Shown here piece after piece: positions 8,805-17,328 of a DNA stretch of 64,000 nt. Location: assembly GCA_046050465.1 (NCBI GenBank), contig JBJOPS010000036.1:50551-114550 (forward strand), given 5' to 3'. The notes under the pieces are model-generated. The model saw nothing but the letters and a program-made list of their open reading frames with translations, was not told the origin of the DNA and made no database searches. Each line of letters begins with the position of its first letter. Position 1 is the first letter of the stretch. The stretch is from Egaibacter sp046050465 (GTDB taxonomy: Bacteria > Pseudomonadota > Gammaproteobacteria > Burkholderiales > Burkholderiaceae_C). The translations under genes and the position numbers were made by a program.

Positions 8805-9887
8805 TTAAGGAATCAGCTCCAGCGCCTGCATGTAGGATGGCTGCACCATCAATGCATCCCATTCTGTTACAGGTGTTTGCGCCAGCAGTGCCAGCCGGAG
8901 CGCCTCACTGGCGTCCAGCGACTGCCACTGACCTCGCAGCAGTGCCTCCGTCATGCCGTCAAGCAGTTCATCCACGGCCTGCCCACCATCTACAGACTGG
9001 TTGCACAGCAGAACAAAATCACACCCCGCATTCAGCGCCACCACGGCAGCCTGGGTGTAGCTGACTTGCTGGCCGTCAATCAGGCGGGCACCGGCCATGG
9101 ACAGGTCATCGCTGAAAATCGCCCCGCAAAAACCTAACTGACCACGCAAGATGTCTCCCAGCCATTTGGGCGAAAAACCTGCCGGGCGGGAATCCACTTG
9201 AGGATAAATCACATGCGCAGGCATGACACTGGCCAGCGTGGTGCTCAACCAGCCGTACGGGGCGGCATCGTCAGCCAGGATAGCCTTGAGGTTGCGCTTA
9301 TCAACCGGGGTATCAATGTGCGAATCGGCCTTGACAAAGCCATGTCCGGGAAAGTGCTTGCCGCAATTGGCCATACCGCTGATCTGCAGCCCATGCATCA
9401 GGCTTTTGGCCAGCAGGCTGACCACACGCGGGTCGCGCCCGAAGGAGCGGTCACCAATCACACTGCTTTCGCCAAAGTCCAGGTCCAGCACCGGGGTGAA
9501 GCTCAGGTCAACACCACAGGCACGCAGCTCGGCGCCCAACACATAGCCGCAAGCCGTAGCCGCGTTGGTGGCGCACATGGCGCCGCTGCCCGCTCCGTCG
9601 CGGCCGTCGTTCATCCACATCTCGCCCAATGCACGCATCGGCGGCAAGTGTGTGAACCCATCGGTCTTGAAACGCTGCACGCGGCCACCTTCGTGATCGA
9701 CGCAAATAAGCAGATCGCTGCGCACATTTTTGATGTCATGGCACAGGCTGGACAGCTGTTCGCGATTGCTCCAGTTGCGGGCAAACAAAATGATGCCGCC
9801 AACCAGCGGGTGTTTGAGGCGCTGGCGGTCTTTTGCGGTGAGGTTCAGGCCAGCGATATCGATGATCAAGGGGGCGTGCTGTGTCAT
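8805..9887 (-). CDS. nagZ: Beta-N-acetylhexosaminidase
   Basis: Cytoplasmic glycoside hydrolase family 3 enzyme that removes N-acetylglucosamine from 1,6-anhydromuropeptides during cell-wall recycling, 360 aa. It shows VDHEGGRVQRF, the family motif KHFPGHG followed by DSHIDTP (general acid/base His-Asp loop), and the nucleophile Asp in FSDDLSMAGA. Length and motifs fit NagZ well. It is transcribed after acpS with a gap of 108 bp that contains a 58-bp repeat copy plus a partial duplication. Confidence 0.95.
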   Translation of the reverse strand: MTQHAPLIIDIAGLNLTAKDRQRLKHPLVGGIILFARNWSNREQLSSLCHDIKNVRSDLLICVDHEGGRVQRFKTDGFTHLPPMRALGEMWMNDGRDGAGSGAMCATNAATACGYVLGAELRACGVDLSFTPVLDLDFGESSVIGDRSFGRDPRVVSLLAKSLMHGLQISGMANCGKHFPGHGFVKADSHIDTPVDKRNLKAILADDAAPYGWLSTTLASVMPAHVIYPQVDSRPAGFSPKWLGDILRGQLGFCGAIFSDDLSMAGARLIDGQQVSYTQAAVVALNAGCDFVLLCNQSVDGGQAVDELLDGMTEALLRGQWQSLDASEALRLALLAQTPVTEWDALMVQPSYMQALELIP

Positions 9888-9936
9888 ATTATCAGTCGGT
9901 TGAGATGTTGTTCATTGGTAGAAGAAGTTGTCATAA

Positions 9937-10012
9937 GCTATAAAAATAATAGCTTATTATGCATATTCCATAAGGGCAAGATGCCAATTGAAGGGCTAGA
10001 TGCCAATTTTCT
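9937..10012 (+). repeat. 58-bp module, copy C, with duplicated half (acpS end)
   Basis: GCTAT, ATAGC, GCATAT, AAGGGC and TGCCAATT are in register, followed by a second AAGGGC-TAGA-TGCCAATT half. The duplicated half carries the last codons and stop of acpS (reverse strand). Confidence 0.75.
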
Positions 10013-10409
10013 CCACAACACAAAAACTGGCAGCATAGTCTGCCTCGTCGGTCACGCTCACATGTGCTGTGAGTCCCCGGGCATCAAACCAGTCTTTGAG
10101 GCCGCCATACAGCACGATGCAGGGTTTGCCGGCGTTGGGGTGGTCCTGTGGCAGTGTGGCGATTTCGCACAGACGCCAGGTCATGGGCATGCGCATGCCC
10201 AGTCCAATCGCTTTGCTGAATGCTTCCTTGGCACTGAACCGCGTGGCCAGATACCGCACACCCCGCTCGGGCCAACGTGCGCTTCGCGCCGTCCAGGTGC
10301 TGAATTCGGCGTCGCTCAATACTTTTTTCGCGAACCGGTCGCCGTGGCGCTCCAGACTGGCACGTATACGGCGTACGTCGCAGATGTCGGTGCCAATACC
10401 GTAAATCAT
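9996..10409 (-). CDS. acpS: Holo-[acyl-carrier-protein] synthase
   Basis: Transfers 4'-phosphopantetheine from CoA to apo-ACP, activating AcpP (encoded at 23020-23259). 137 aa, with IGTDICDVRRI at the N terminus (Mg-binding Asp) and TRFSAKEAFSKAIG (catalytic Glu-Ala). I placed the start at the ATG at 10409, just before YGIGTD; the open frame upstream runs into pdxJ and lacks family similarity. The final residues IGI and the TAG lie in a duplicated half of the 58-bp repeat, so the C terminus is repeat-derived. Confidence 0.94.
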   Translation of the reverse strand: MIYGIGTDICDVRRIRASLERHGDRFAKKVLSDAEFSTWTARSARWPERGVRYLATRFSAKEAFSKAIGLGMRMPMTWRLCEIATLPQDHPNAGKPCIVLYGGLKDWFDARGLTAHVSVTDEADYAASFCVVEKIGI

Positions 10410-10440
10410 GTTGGTGTGTCGTATCTGGAGGCGGCAAAGC

Positions 10441-11211
10441 TCAGCCGGGACTACCGGCGGCAAACGCTTCATCAATGCAGCGCAGATAGTCCCGAATGGT
10501 CGCGGCATAACCCATTTCCAGTGCATCAGCGATCAAGGCGTGGCCAATGGAGACTTCCTGCACGCCAGGAACCCGCTTCAAGAAGGTGGTCAGGTTGTCC
10601 CTGTTCAAATCATGGCCAGCGTTGACGCCCAAACCCGCATCCAGTGCGGCCTGTGCCGCCAGCCCAAAACGTGTCAGTTGCGCCTCTTGCTGAGCGCTTC
10701 CCCAAGCGGCTGCAAAGGGCTCGGTGTACAACTCCACCCGGTCTGCCCCCACTGCTTTGGCGGCCGCGATGGAGCGGGCATCGGCATCCATGAAGAGGCT
10801 CACGCGTACCCCCAGCGCCTGTGCTTCGGCGATGAAGGGTGCCAGGCGTTTCGCTTCAGACGGCAAATCCCAACCGTGGTCGCTGGTGAATTGCCCTTGC
10901 GAGTCTGGTACGAACGTGCACTGGTGCGGTCGCAACTCCCGCACAAAATCCATCAGGTTTTGATAGGGGTTGCCTTCGATGTTGAACTCCCGGTCCGGCC
11001 ACGCTTTCATCAGCGCAGACAGGTCGCGCACATCACCCGCCCGGATGTGACGCTCGTCCGGACGCGGATGAACGGTAATGCCATTCGCGCCCGCCTGCAA
11101 ACACAGCGTAGCCGCTCGGGTAACACTGGGAATACCCAGGTGACGCGTGTTGCGCACCAGTGCAACCTTGTTCAGGTTGACCGAGAGTGCGGCGGGAAAC
11201 TTAAAGTGCAT
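10441..11211 (-). CDS. pdxJ: Pyridoxine 5'-phosphate synthase
   Basis: TIM-barrel enzyme that condenses 1-deoxy-xylulose-5-phosphate with 3-amino-2-oxopropyl phosphate to form pyridoxine 5'-phosphate, 256 aa. It shows LSVNLNKVALVRNTRH at the N terminus, TVHPRPDERHI, the active-site Glu in FNIEGNP, and GLGVNAGHDLN near the end. I placed the start at the ATG at 11211 (MHFKFPAALSVN); the longer frame overlaps recO. The order recO-pdxJ-acpS is the standard proteobacterial block. Confidence 0.95.
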   Translation of the reverse strand: MHFKFPAALSVNLNKVALVRNTRHLGIPSVTRAATLCLQAGANGITVHPRPDERHIRAGDVRDLSALMKAWPDREFNIEGNPYQNLMDFVRELRPHQCTFVPDSQGQFTSDHGWDLPSEAKRLAPFIAEAQALGVRVSLFMDADARSIAAAKAVGADRVELYTEPFAAAWGSAQQEAQLTRFGLAAQAALDAGLGVNAGHDLNRDNLTTFLKRVPGVQEVSIGHALIADALEMGYAATIRDYLRCIDEAFAAGSPG

Positions 11212-11228
11212 GATCAGCGGGCATGGCT

Positions 11229-12005
11229 TTACAAGGACTGAAGATCGATCATCATTTGCCGGGTACGCAAAGTACCGACCCCGCAATGGTAATTCAGCAG
11301 CGTGCGCAATTGGGGTTTCAGCTCCGCCATCACGGCGGCACAGGCGCGCAGCGTGGCGGTAAACGGGGCATCGTCGCCCAAGCTCTGCTGCAATTGGGCC
11401 CATTGACCGCCGCTCAGGCTTGCACGATCACCTGCACTGGTCTGCCTCAAGCCGCCTTCCGGGACGAGGCTGTAATGGGTGTCTGCATCGAGTTGCGCCA
11501 GCGTCATGGTCTGGGCGTCGAGCAGCGGCAGCAGCCCGATTTCGCGCAATAGCAGCAGCTCAAAGGTACGCAGCGCTGCCTGCAGCACCTCACCGTGCTC
11601 GGAAGCGACGACCTGCACAACATGGGAATAGATGTCAAACAGCCGCGGGTGGGGATCGTCGCGGGCCAGCAAGTGCAAAAGCAATTCATTGAGGTAATAG
11701 CCCGACATCAGGGCGTCGCCTGTGGGCATGACATGCCCACCCATCCACTCCGCGCCTTTGAGCGTCCGGATTTCGGCATCGCCGCCAAACGCAACATGCA
11801 GCGGTTGCAGCGGTAACAAAATGGGACGAAAACTGGAGCTGGGCCGCTTGACGCCCTTGGCAACCAGCGCGACGCGACCATGGTTGCGGGTGAAAACGTC
11901 CAGAATCAGGCTGGATTCGCTCCAGTCATAACGATGGAGCACAAAGGCGGGTTCGTCCGAGATTCGCTTACTCGTAGCCAAAGCTGCGCACCCGCGCTTC
12001 ATCAT
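11229..12005 (-). CDS. recO: DNA repair protein RecO
   Basis: Recombination mediator that helps RecR load RecA on SSB-coated DNA, about 258 aa. An N-terminal OB-fold (AFVLHRYDWSESSLILDVFTRNHGRVALVAKGVKR) is followed by an alpha-helical domain ending in LRTLLNYHCGVGTLRTRQMM. The start is uncertain: ATGs at 12005 and 12002 overlap the end of era by up to 38 bp, while an in-frame TTG at 11981 would give MATSKRISDEPAF, closer to the expected N terminus. It is probably translationally coupled to era. Confidence 0.93.
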   Translation of the reverse strand: MMKRGCAALATSKRISDEPAFVLHRYDWSESSLILDVFTRNHGRVALVAKGVKRPSSSFRPILLPLQPLHVAFGGDAEIRTLKGAEWMGGHVMPTGDALMSGYYLNELLLHLLARDDPHPRLFDIYSHVVQVVASEHGEVLQAALRTFELLLLREIGLLPLLDAQTMTLAQLDADTHYSLVPEGGLRQTSAGDRASLSGGQWAQLQQSLGDDAPFTATLRACAAVMAELKPQLRTLLNYHCGVGTLRTRQMMIDLQSL

Positions 12006-12987
12006 CAGCCCAACCCGATCGCACCTTGACCCACAGCTCTAAAAACACCTTGGCATCGGCCAGTTTTTCCAGTTCCACCCGGGTTTCCATGCCGATACGC
12101 TTGATGCGTTCGCCCTTGTCGCCAATCACCATGGCTTTATGACCGTCCCGCTCAACCACAATGGTGGCGGCGATGCGCAGCAGACGCTTGTGTCCCTTTT
12201 TCTGCGGCGGTTCTTCTTCAAACTTGTCGATGATCACGGTCGAGGTGTAGGGCAACTCATCACCCGTCAGGCGAAACAGTTTTTCACGAACCAGTTCGCT
12301 GGCCAGAAATTTCTCGCTGCGATCGGTCAACTCGTCTTCGGCGTACCACCAGGACTGCTCCGGCAGGAACCTGGCACATATATCCAGCAACCGTTCAACG
12401 TCTTTTGTATTTTTGGCCGACATGGGGACAAACTCGGCAAAGCTGTGCTTTTCCTGCATGCTTTGCAGCCAGGGAGCGATATCACCCCGGCGATGCACGT
12501 TATCAAGCTTGTTGGCAATCAAGAGTGTTGGAATATTTTTGCCCAGCAATGCCAGCACGCGGGCATCTGCTGGTGTAAAACTGCCCGCTTCGACCACAAA
12601 CAAAATGAGGTCCACATCTGCAACAGCACCGACAACCGTCTTGTTCAGCGATTTGTTCAGCGCATTGGCATGCAGCGTTTGAAAGCCCGGTGTGTCAACA
12701 AATACAAACTGATTGACCCCCTGGGTGCGCATGCCGGTGATGCGGTGGCGAGTGGTCTGCGCCTTTCGGGAAGTAATGCTGATCTTCTGACCCACCAGCG
12801 CATTGAGCAAGGTGGATTTGCCTACATTCGGCTTGCCCACAATGGCAACCAGCCCACAATGCTGCCCTTGCACCGGCGTACCCGAGCCGGGCGCCACACG
12901 CACGCTCTTGAGCATGGTTTCAATATCATTTTGGCCTTCGGCCCTTATTGGATCTGGGTTATTAGCTATATTTTTAGGAGCGTTCAT
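11968..12987 (-). CDS. era: GTPase Era with a repeat-encoded N-terminal extension
   Basis: Ras-like GTPase that binds 16S rRNA and assists 30S subunit maturation, 339 aa. G1 is GKPNVGKST, G3 is VDTPGF and G4 is NKLD; a C-terminal KH domain carries MVIGDKGERIKRIG. The GTPase domain begins near residue 45, so there is an extension of about 40 residues compared with typical Era. Residues about 3-22 coincide with a copy of the 58-bp repeat (12924-12981), read in frame. The ATG overlaps the rnc stop. The extension is polar and probably disordered. Confidence 0.96.
   Translation of the reverse strand: MNAPKNIANNPDPIRAEGQNDIETMLKSVRVAPGSGTPVQGQHCGLVAIVGKPNVGKSTLLNALVGQKISITSRKAQTTRHRITGMRTQGVNQFVFVDTPGFQTLHANALNKSLNKTVVGAVADVDLILFVVEAGSFTPADARVLALLGKNIPTLLIANKLDNVHRRGDIAPWLQSMQEKHSFAEFVPMSAKNTKDVERLLDICARFLPEQSWWYAEDELTDRSEKFLASELVREKLFRLTGDELPYTSTVIIDKFEEEPPQKKGHKRLLRIAATIVVERDGHKAMVIGDKGERIKRIGMETRVELEKLADAKVFLELWVKVRSGWADDEARVRSFGYE
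12924..12981 (-). repeat. 58-bp module, copy D (era N terminus)
   Basis: In reverse: GCTCC, ATAGC at column 14, TAAGGGC and GAAGGCCAAAAT. It codes for residues about 3-22 of Era in frame. Confidence 0.7.
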
Positions 12988-13670
12988 CAGCGTGCCTTTG
13001 CTTTGAGTGTTTGCAGCATCGCAGCCGCGGCAGCCTGTTCACCTGCACGACGTGAACCACCGATTCCACGTTCGGTCACATTGAATTCCGTGACTTCACA
13101 CTCAACATCAAATGTTTGTTTGTGGGCAACACCCAGCGTGCCAACGACACGATAAATAGGCAGTTTCATTTTGCGCCTCTGCAGCCACTCCTGTAACTCG
13201 GTTTTGGCGTCTTTCCCGATGGCATCCATCTGCGGGTTGATTTCTACGGCTTTGAAAAGACGGTGCACCAGACTTTGCGCTACGGCAAAGCCGGCGTCCA
13301 GATACACGGCACCAATCACCGCTTCCAGGGCATCCGCCAGAATAGACGGTCGCTTTTGCCCGCCAGAACGAACCTCCCCCTCGCCCAACCGGATCACTCC
13401 TGGCAAACCGAGGGTCACGGCCAGTTGGTGCAGGGTATCCTGTTTGACGAGGTTGGCACGCACCCGTGAAAGGTCGCCCTCCGGCAATTCACCCAAGCGC
13501 AAATACAGCAAATCCGCTACCGCCAGGTTCAACACCGAATCACCCAGAAACTCCAGGCGCTCATTGTGGTCAGCCGAGAAACTGCGGTGCGTAGTCGCCT
13601 GGCTCAATAGCGAGACATTGGCAAACTGATGCTCCAACCGCTGCTGCAACGCAGCCAGCCCATCACTCAC
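12987..13670 (-). CDS. rnc: Ribonuclease III
   Basis: Double-strand-specific endoribonuclease that processes rRNA precursors and structured mRNAs, 227 aa. The signature ERLEFLGDSVLNLAVADLLY holds the catalytic acidic residues; the second site is ILADALEAVIGAVYLDAG. A C-terminal double-stranded RNA-binding domain runs from about residue 155 and ends in GSRRAGEQAAAAAML. It sits between the DUF4845 gene and era, the usual lepB-rnc-era order. Confidence 0.97.
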   Translation of the reverse strand: MSDGLAALQQRLEHQFANVSLLSQATTHRSFSADHNERLEFLGDSVLNLAVADLLYLRLGELPEGDLSRVRANLVKQDTLHQLAVTLGLPGVIRLGEGEVRSGGQKRPSILADALEAVIGAVYLDAGFAVAQSLVHRLFKAVEINPQMDAIGKDAKTELQEWLQRRKMKLPIYRVVGTLGVAHKQTFDVECEVTEFNVTERGIGGSRRAGEQAAAAAMLQTLKAKAR

Positions 13671-13695
13671 GCTGCGAAGCCTTCATGCCTGCAGG

Positions 13696-14049
13696 TCATT
13701 TCGACTGACCATCATATTTTAGGGTCAGGTAGGCGGGACCCGCCAAGGGGATTTCACGTTGGTATGCAAACTTGACAACAATTTTTTCACCTACCTTGGT
13801 GACTTCGAGATCTTTTCCGGTAATAGACGAAATATCGTCTACCGCGCGGGCCTTTTCAAAAATACTGCGCACTTCAGCAACCGTGCTTCCTGTACTGGCT
13901 TTATTAATAGCCTTTTTGACAGCCTCAAACTCGATCAAGGTCGGGACGATTTGTGCGCCTACGACACCACAAACCGCGAGTACGATGCCAACAAACAAAA
14001 GGCCTAAAAATGACATCCCAGTTTGCCTGGATTTAAATTGAATTTTCAT
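13696..14049 (-). CDS. DUF4845 small membrane protein
   Basis: Predicted membrane protein of 117 aa found between lepB and rnc in many betaproteobacteria and gammaproteobacteria. It has a basic N terminus, one transmembrane segment (about residues 12-32, GMSFLGLLFVGIVLAVCGVVGAQ) and a soluble domain of about 80 residues. The N terminus resembles a prepilin-like Gly-Met-Ser-Phe-Leu-Gly start. I chose the ATG at 14049 because AAGGAAA lies just upstream and the longer frame overlaps lepB. Function unknown. Confidence 0.85.
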   Translation of the reverse strand: MKIQFKSRQTGMSFLGLLFVGIVLAVCGVVGAQIVPTLIEFEAVKKAINKASTGSTVAEVRSIFEKARAVDDISSITGKDLEVTKVGEKIVVKFAYQREIPLAGPAYLTLKYDGQSK

Positions 14050-14075
14050 ATGTTTCCTTGGTTTCACCACCGATT

Positions 14076-15041
14076 TCAATCAAACGAGCCAAAACGTTTC
14101 AAATCACCAAAATTCATCCAGACAAAAAATGCCCTGCCAACAATGTTTTTATCAGGGACAAACCCCCAGTACCGGGAATCGAGTGAATTGTCACGGTTGT
14201 CGCCCATCATGAAATAGTGCCCCTGCGGCACTTTGCAAACAAAACCTTCGATACCGTAGCGGCAATTTTCCTTGAAAGGAAAGTCTTCGACGCCCGGGAC
14301 AAATGCCGGTCGTTCGTCATCATTCAACAGTCGATGCGGTTTATGACCTAATTTTTCTTCGAACTGCTTGTAGTAACGCATGGCATCACTATCGAAAAAT
14401 TCTGGCACGACAGTAGTGCTAATTGCCTTGCCATTGACAGTGAGGCGTTTGTTCAAATAGGCAACCTCATCGCCAGGCACTCCGACGACCCGTTTGATGT
14501 AGTCAAGGTTTGGCTTTGGGGGATACCTAAAAACCATGACGTCGCCCGCCTTTGGCTGGTTACCCTCAGTGATTTTGGTGTTTATAACCGGCAGGCGAAT
14601 GCCATAGTGATATTTATTGACCAGAATAAGATCGCCCACCATCAGGGTAGGAATCATGGAGCCAGAAGGAATTTTGAAAGGCTCAAATAAAAATGAACGA
14701 AGTAAAAACACCGCAACGATGACGGGAAACAGCCCAGCCGTCCAGTCCAGCCACCATGGCTGCTTGAGCAAACGACTCTGTGTTGCCGCAATGTCGTCGT
14801 CCATTTGGTTGATGCCCATTCTGCCCAGATTTTCCCGGCGCTTTACGGTATCAGTCTCAAGCTGGGCAACCGCCTGCCGCCGCTTTGGAAGGAAGTGAAA
14901 CTGCTCAGCCAGCCAATAGATCCCGGTTACAACCGTCGCCATAAATAGCAGCAAGGCAAAATTGCCCTCAACGAAGCCAAAATACCATGCAGTCGCGTAG
15001 CCAATAAATGCCGAGAGAACAAGGGAGGTTAGAAATGGCAT
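14076..15041 (-). CDS. lepB: Signal peptidase I
   Basis: Inner-membrane peptidase that cleaves Sec and Tat signal peptides on the periplasmic face, 321 aa. There are two N-terminal transmembrane segments (about 3-20 and 24-45), a cytoplasmic loop, a third hydrophobic stretch near 95-112, then the catalytic Ser in PSGSMIPTL and the general-base Lys in YIKRVVGVPGD. The box GDNRDNSLDSRYWG is present near the C terminus. The start overlaps the lepA stop (TGATG), so the two are translationally coupled. Confidence 0.97.
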   Translation of the reverse strand: MPFLTSLVLSAFIGYATAWYFGFVEGNFALLLFMATVVTGIYWLAEQFHFLPKRRQAVAQLETDTVKRRENLGRMGINQMDDDIAATQSRLLKQPWWLDWTAGLFPVIVAVFLLRSFLFEPFKIPSGSMIPTLMVGDLILVNKYHYGIRLPVINTKITEGNQPKAGDVMVFRYPPKPNLDYIKRVVGVPGDEVAYLNKRLTVNGKAISTTVVPEFFDSDAMRYYKQFEEKLGHKPHRLLNDDERPAFVPGVEDFPFKENCRYGIEGFVCKVPQGHYFMMGDNRDNSLDSRYWGFVPDKNIVGRAFFVWMNFGDLKRFGSFD

Positions 15042-16855
15042 CAGTCGTCCACCTGCAAAATCGCCAGAAATGCTTCCTGCGGAACCTCAACGGAACCAAT
15101 TTGCTTCATACGTTTTTTGCCTTCTTTTTGCTTATCCAGGAGTTTGCGCTTGCGTGAAATATCGCCACCGTAACATTTGGCGATAACGTTTTTGCGCAAT
15201 GCCTTGATTGTCTCACGCGCGATGATGTTAGCCCCGATGGCCGCCTGGATGGCCACGTCGTACATTTGACGGGAAATGACTTCGCGCATCTTGCCCACCA
15301 CCGCGCGCCCCCGATATTGTGATTGCGATCGGTGCACGATGATGGATAGCGCATCCACCTTGTCACCATTGAGCAAAATGTCCACCTTGACCACGTCTGC
15401 CGCGCGGTATTCCTTGAACTCGTAGTCCATGGACGCGTAGCCGCGCGAGACACTCTTGAGTTTGTCGAAGAAGTCCAGCACGATCTCCGCCAGCGGCATC
15501 TCGTAGGTCAACATGACCTGGCGACCGTGATAGGCCATGTTCATCTGCACACCACGTTTCTGGTTGGCCAGTGTCATGACCGAGCCCACATATTCTTGCG
15601 GCATGTATAGATGCACGGTCACGATGGGCTCGCGGATTTCATCCAGGCGGCCCTGGTCCGGCATCTTCGACGGGTTCTCAACCATCTTCACGGTGCCGTC
15701 CACCCCTACCACCTGGTAGACCACGCTGGGCGCCGTGGTGATCAGATCCTGATCAAACTCGCGCTCCAGGCGCTCTTGCACGATCTCCATGTGCAGCAAG
15801 CCCAGGAAGCCGCAGCGAAAGCCAAAGCCCAGCGCCTGGCTCACCTCGGGTTCGTAGTGCAGCGACGAGTCGTTGAGTTTGAGTTTCTCCAGGCTGTCGC
15901 GCAGGCCTTCGTACTGATTGGCTTCAGTCGGGTACAACCCTGCAAACACCTGTGGCTGGATTTCCTTGAAGCCGGGCAAGGCTTCAGTGGCCGTGGCCGC
16001 AGCACCGCCCGTTCCGGGCCTGATCAGCGTAATAGTGTCACCCACCTTGGCCGCCTGCAATTCGCGGATGCCGGCTATGATGTAACCTACCTCACCCGCT
16101 TCGAGGGACGTGCGTGGTTCGTTGGCGGGCGTGAACACGCCCAGGCTATCGGCGTTGTAGGTGGCACCCGTGGCCATCATTTTGATACGCTCACCTTTGC
16201 TCACACGGCCATCTACCACACGCACCAGCATCACGACGCCAACATAGTTATCAAACCAGCTGTCGATGATCATTGCACGCAAAGGAGCATCCGGACTCCC
16301 CCTGGGCGCCGGAATTCGGATGACGATAGCTTCCAGTATGTCCTCGATGCCCATACCTGTCTTGGCAGAGCAGGGAATCGCGTCAGTCGCGTCGATGCCA
16401 ATAACATCTTCAACCTCAGCCCTCGCGTTGTCCGGATCAGCATTCGGTAAATCCATCTTGTTTAGCACAGGAACAACCTCAACGCCCAACTCGAGTGCGG
16501 TATAGCAATTGGCTACCGTCTGTGCCTCCACTCCCTGGCTGGCATCCACCACCAGCAACGCACCTTCACATGCAGACAACGAACGACTGACTTCATAAGA
16601 GAAGTCCACGTGACCCGGTGTGTCTATCAGATTGAGGTTGTAGACCTTGCCGTCGAGCGCTCTGTATTTGAGCGAAGCAGTCTGCGCCTTGATGGTTATC
16701 CCACGCTCTTTCTCGATGTCCATCGAGTCCAGAACCTGTGCCTCCATCTCGCGTTCCGCAAGTCCGCCGCATCGCTGAATCAGCCGATCTGCCAATGTCG
16801 ATTTGCCATGATCAATGTGCGCAATGATCGAAAAATTTCTGATGTGATTCATCAA
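15041..16855 (-). CDS. lepA: Elongation factor 4 (LepA)
   Basis: Ribosome-bound translational GTPase of 604 aa, proposed to back-translocate or to help initiation and 30S assembly. G1 is AHIDHGKST, G3 is DTPGHVDF and G4 is NKMDLPNADP. The LepA-specific C-terminal domain ends in KKRMKQIGSVEVPQEAFLAIL. ATG at 16855 and 16852 are both possible. It is preceded by a 473-bp spacer with two minus-strand terminator hairpins, so lepA-lepB probably have their own promoter, separate from the rpoE-mucD unit. Confidence 0.97.
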   Translation of the reverse strand: MMNHIRNFSIIAHIDHGKSTLADRLIQRCGGLAEREMEAQVLDSMDIEKERGITIKAQTASLKYRALDGKVYNLNLIDTPGHVDFSYEVSRSLSACEGALLVVDASQGVEAQTVANCYTALELGVEVVPVLNKMDLPNADPDNARAEVEDVIGIDATDAIPCSAKTGMGIEDILEAIVIRIPAPRGSPDAPLRAMIIDSWFDNYVGVVMLVRVVDGRVSKGERIKMMATGATYNADSLGVFTPANEPRTSLEAGEVGYIIAGIRELQAAKVGDTITLIRPGTGGAAATATEALPGFKEIQPQVFAGLYPTEANQYEGLRDSLEKLKLNDSSLHYEPEVSQALGFGFRCGFLGLLHMEIVQERLEREFDQDLITTAPSVVYQVVGVDGTVKMVENPSKMPDQGRLDEIREPIVTVHLYMPQEYVGSVMTLANQKRGVQMNMAYHGRQVMLTYEMPLAEIVLDFFDKLKSVSRGYASMDYEFKEYRAADVVKVDILLNGDKVDALSIIVHRSQSQYRGRAVVGKMREVISRQMYDVAIQAAIGANIIARETIKALRKNVIAKCYGGDISRKRKLLDKQKEGKKRMKQIGSVEVPQEAFLAILQVDD

Positions 16856-16890
16856 CGGGAACGCTTAAGTAATTGAATTAAAACGGAGTG

Positions 16891-16929
16891 CAAAAGAAAA
16901 AAGGGCGCGTCGTGTTACGGCGCGCCCTG
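16891..16929 (-). terminator. Terminator or attenuator hairpin upstream of lepA
   Basis: On the minus strand, AGGGCGCG pairs with CGCGCCCT across a loop of about 11 bases and is followed by TTTTTTCTTTT. It has the form of an intrinsic terminator but lies about 35 bp before the lepA start, so it could end read-through from mucD or attenuate lepA. Confidence 0.75.
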
Positions 16930-17282
16930 AACCAACAATCTTTGGCAACTGCGAAGGTTGGAACTTCATTGTAGGGAAAAAGATAGGCCTGCACAGCATC
17001 CAAAATTGCAGTAATCAGAAGTTGTGATGCAGCAACACATATGTTGCACACAGTTTATACACAAAATTTCAGAACGTGCTGGAACAAGTTGTGAGCGATC
17101 TGTGGAGCACTCATTTTTATCCCATATCGTGGACTTTGACATTTTTGATATGCCTGTAATTCCAAATAAACAACTGCCATTCTAACTAAAAGCCTGATCC
17201 AAAAATATAAGTTAGTAATCACATACAAAATATCGGCATATATTTTGTTAAATATTTTTAAAGCGGTTGATGCCGGCAAACA

Positions 17283-17317
17283 AAAAGCCCACACCCGCGT
17301 CAGGGGTGGGGCTTTTG
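17283..17317 (-). terminator. Intrinsic terminator after mucD
   Basis: On the minus strand, AAAAGCCCCACCCC pairs with GGGTGTGGGCTTTTT around a short loop and runs into TTTTTGTTTG. It starts 12 bp after the mucD stop codon and fits the end of the rpoE-rseA-mucB-mucD transcript. Confidence 0.85.
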
Positions 17318-17328
17318 AAACAGGCAAC

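Larger units (their letters stand above)
16856..17328. promoter_or_regulatory. lepA leader and mucD 3' spacer
   Basis: A 473-bp gap, AT-rich compared with its surroundings, especially 17130-17275. It begins with a terminator directly after mucD (17283-17317) and ends with a second terminator-like hairpin (16891-16929) about 35 bp before the lepA start. The promoter for lepA-lepB must lie between them or be attenuated by the second hairpin. A TACAAT hexamer lies on the minus strand at about 16970, without a convincing -35 box. The only open frame here (17055-17327, minus) contains the terminator and is not credible as a gene. Confidence 0.5.

Noticed and set aside
17055..17327. A 90-codon minus-strand frame between mucD and lepA
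   Set aside because: Its first codons are the mucD terminator hairpin and the rest is AT-rich spacer.
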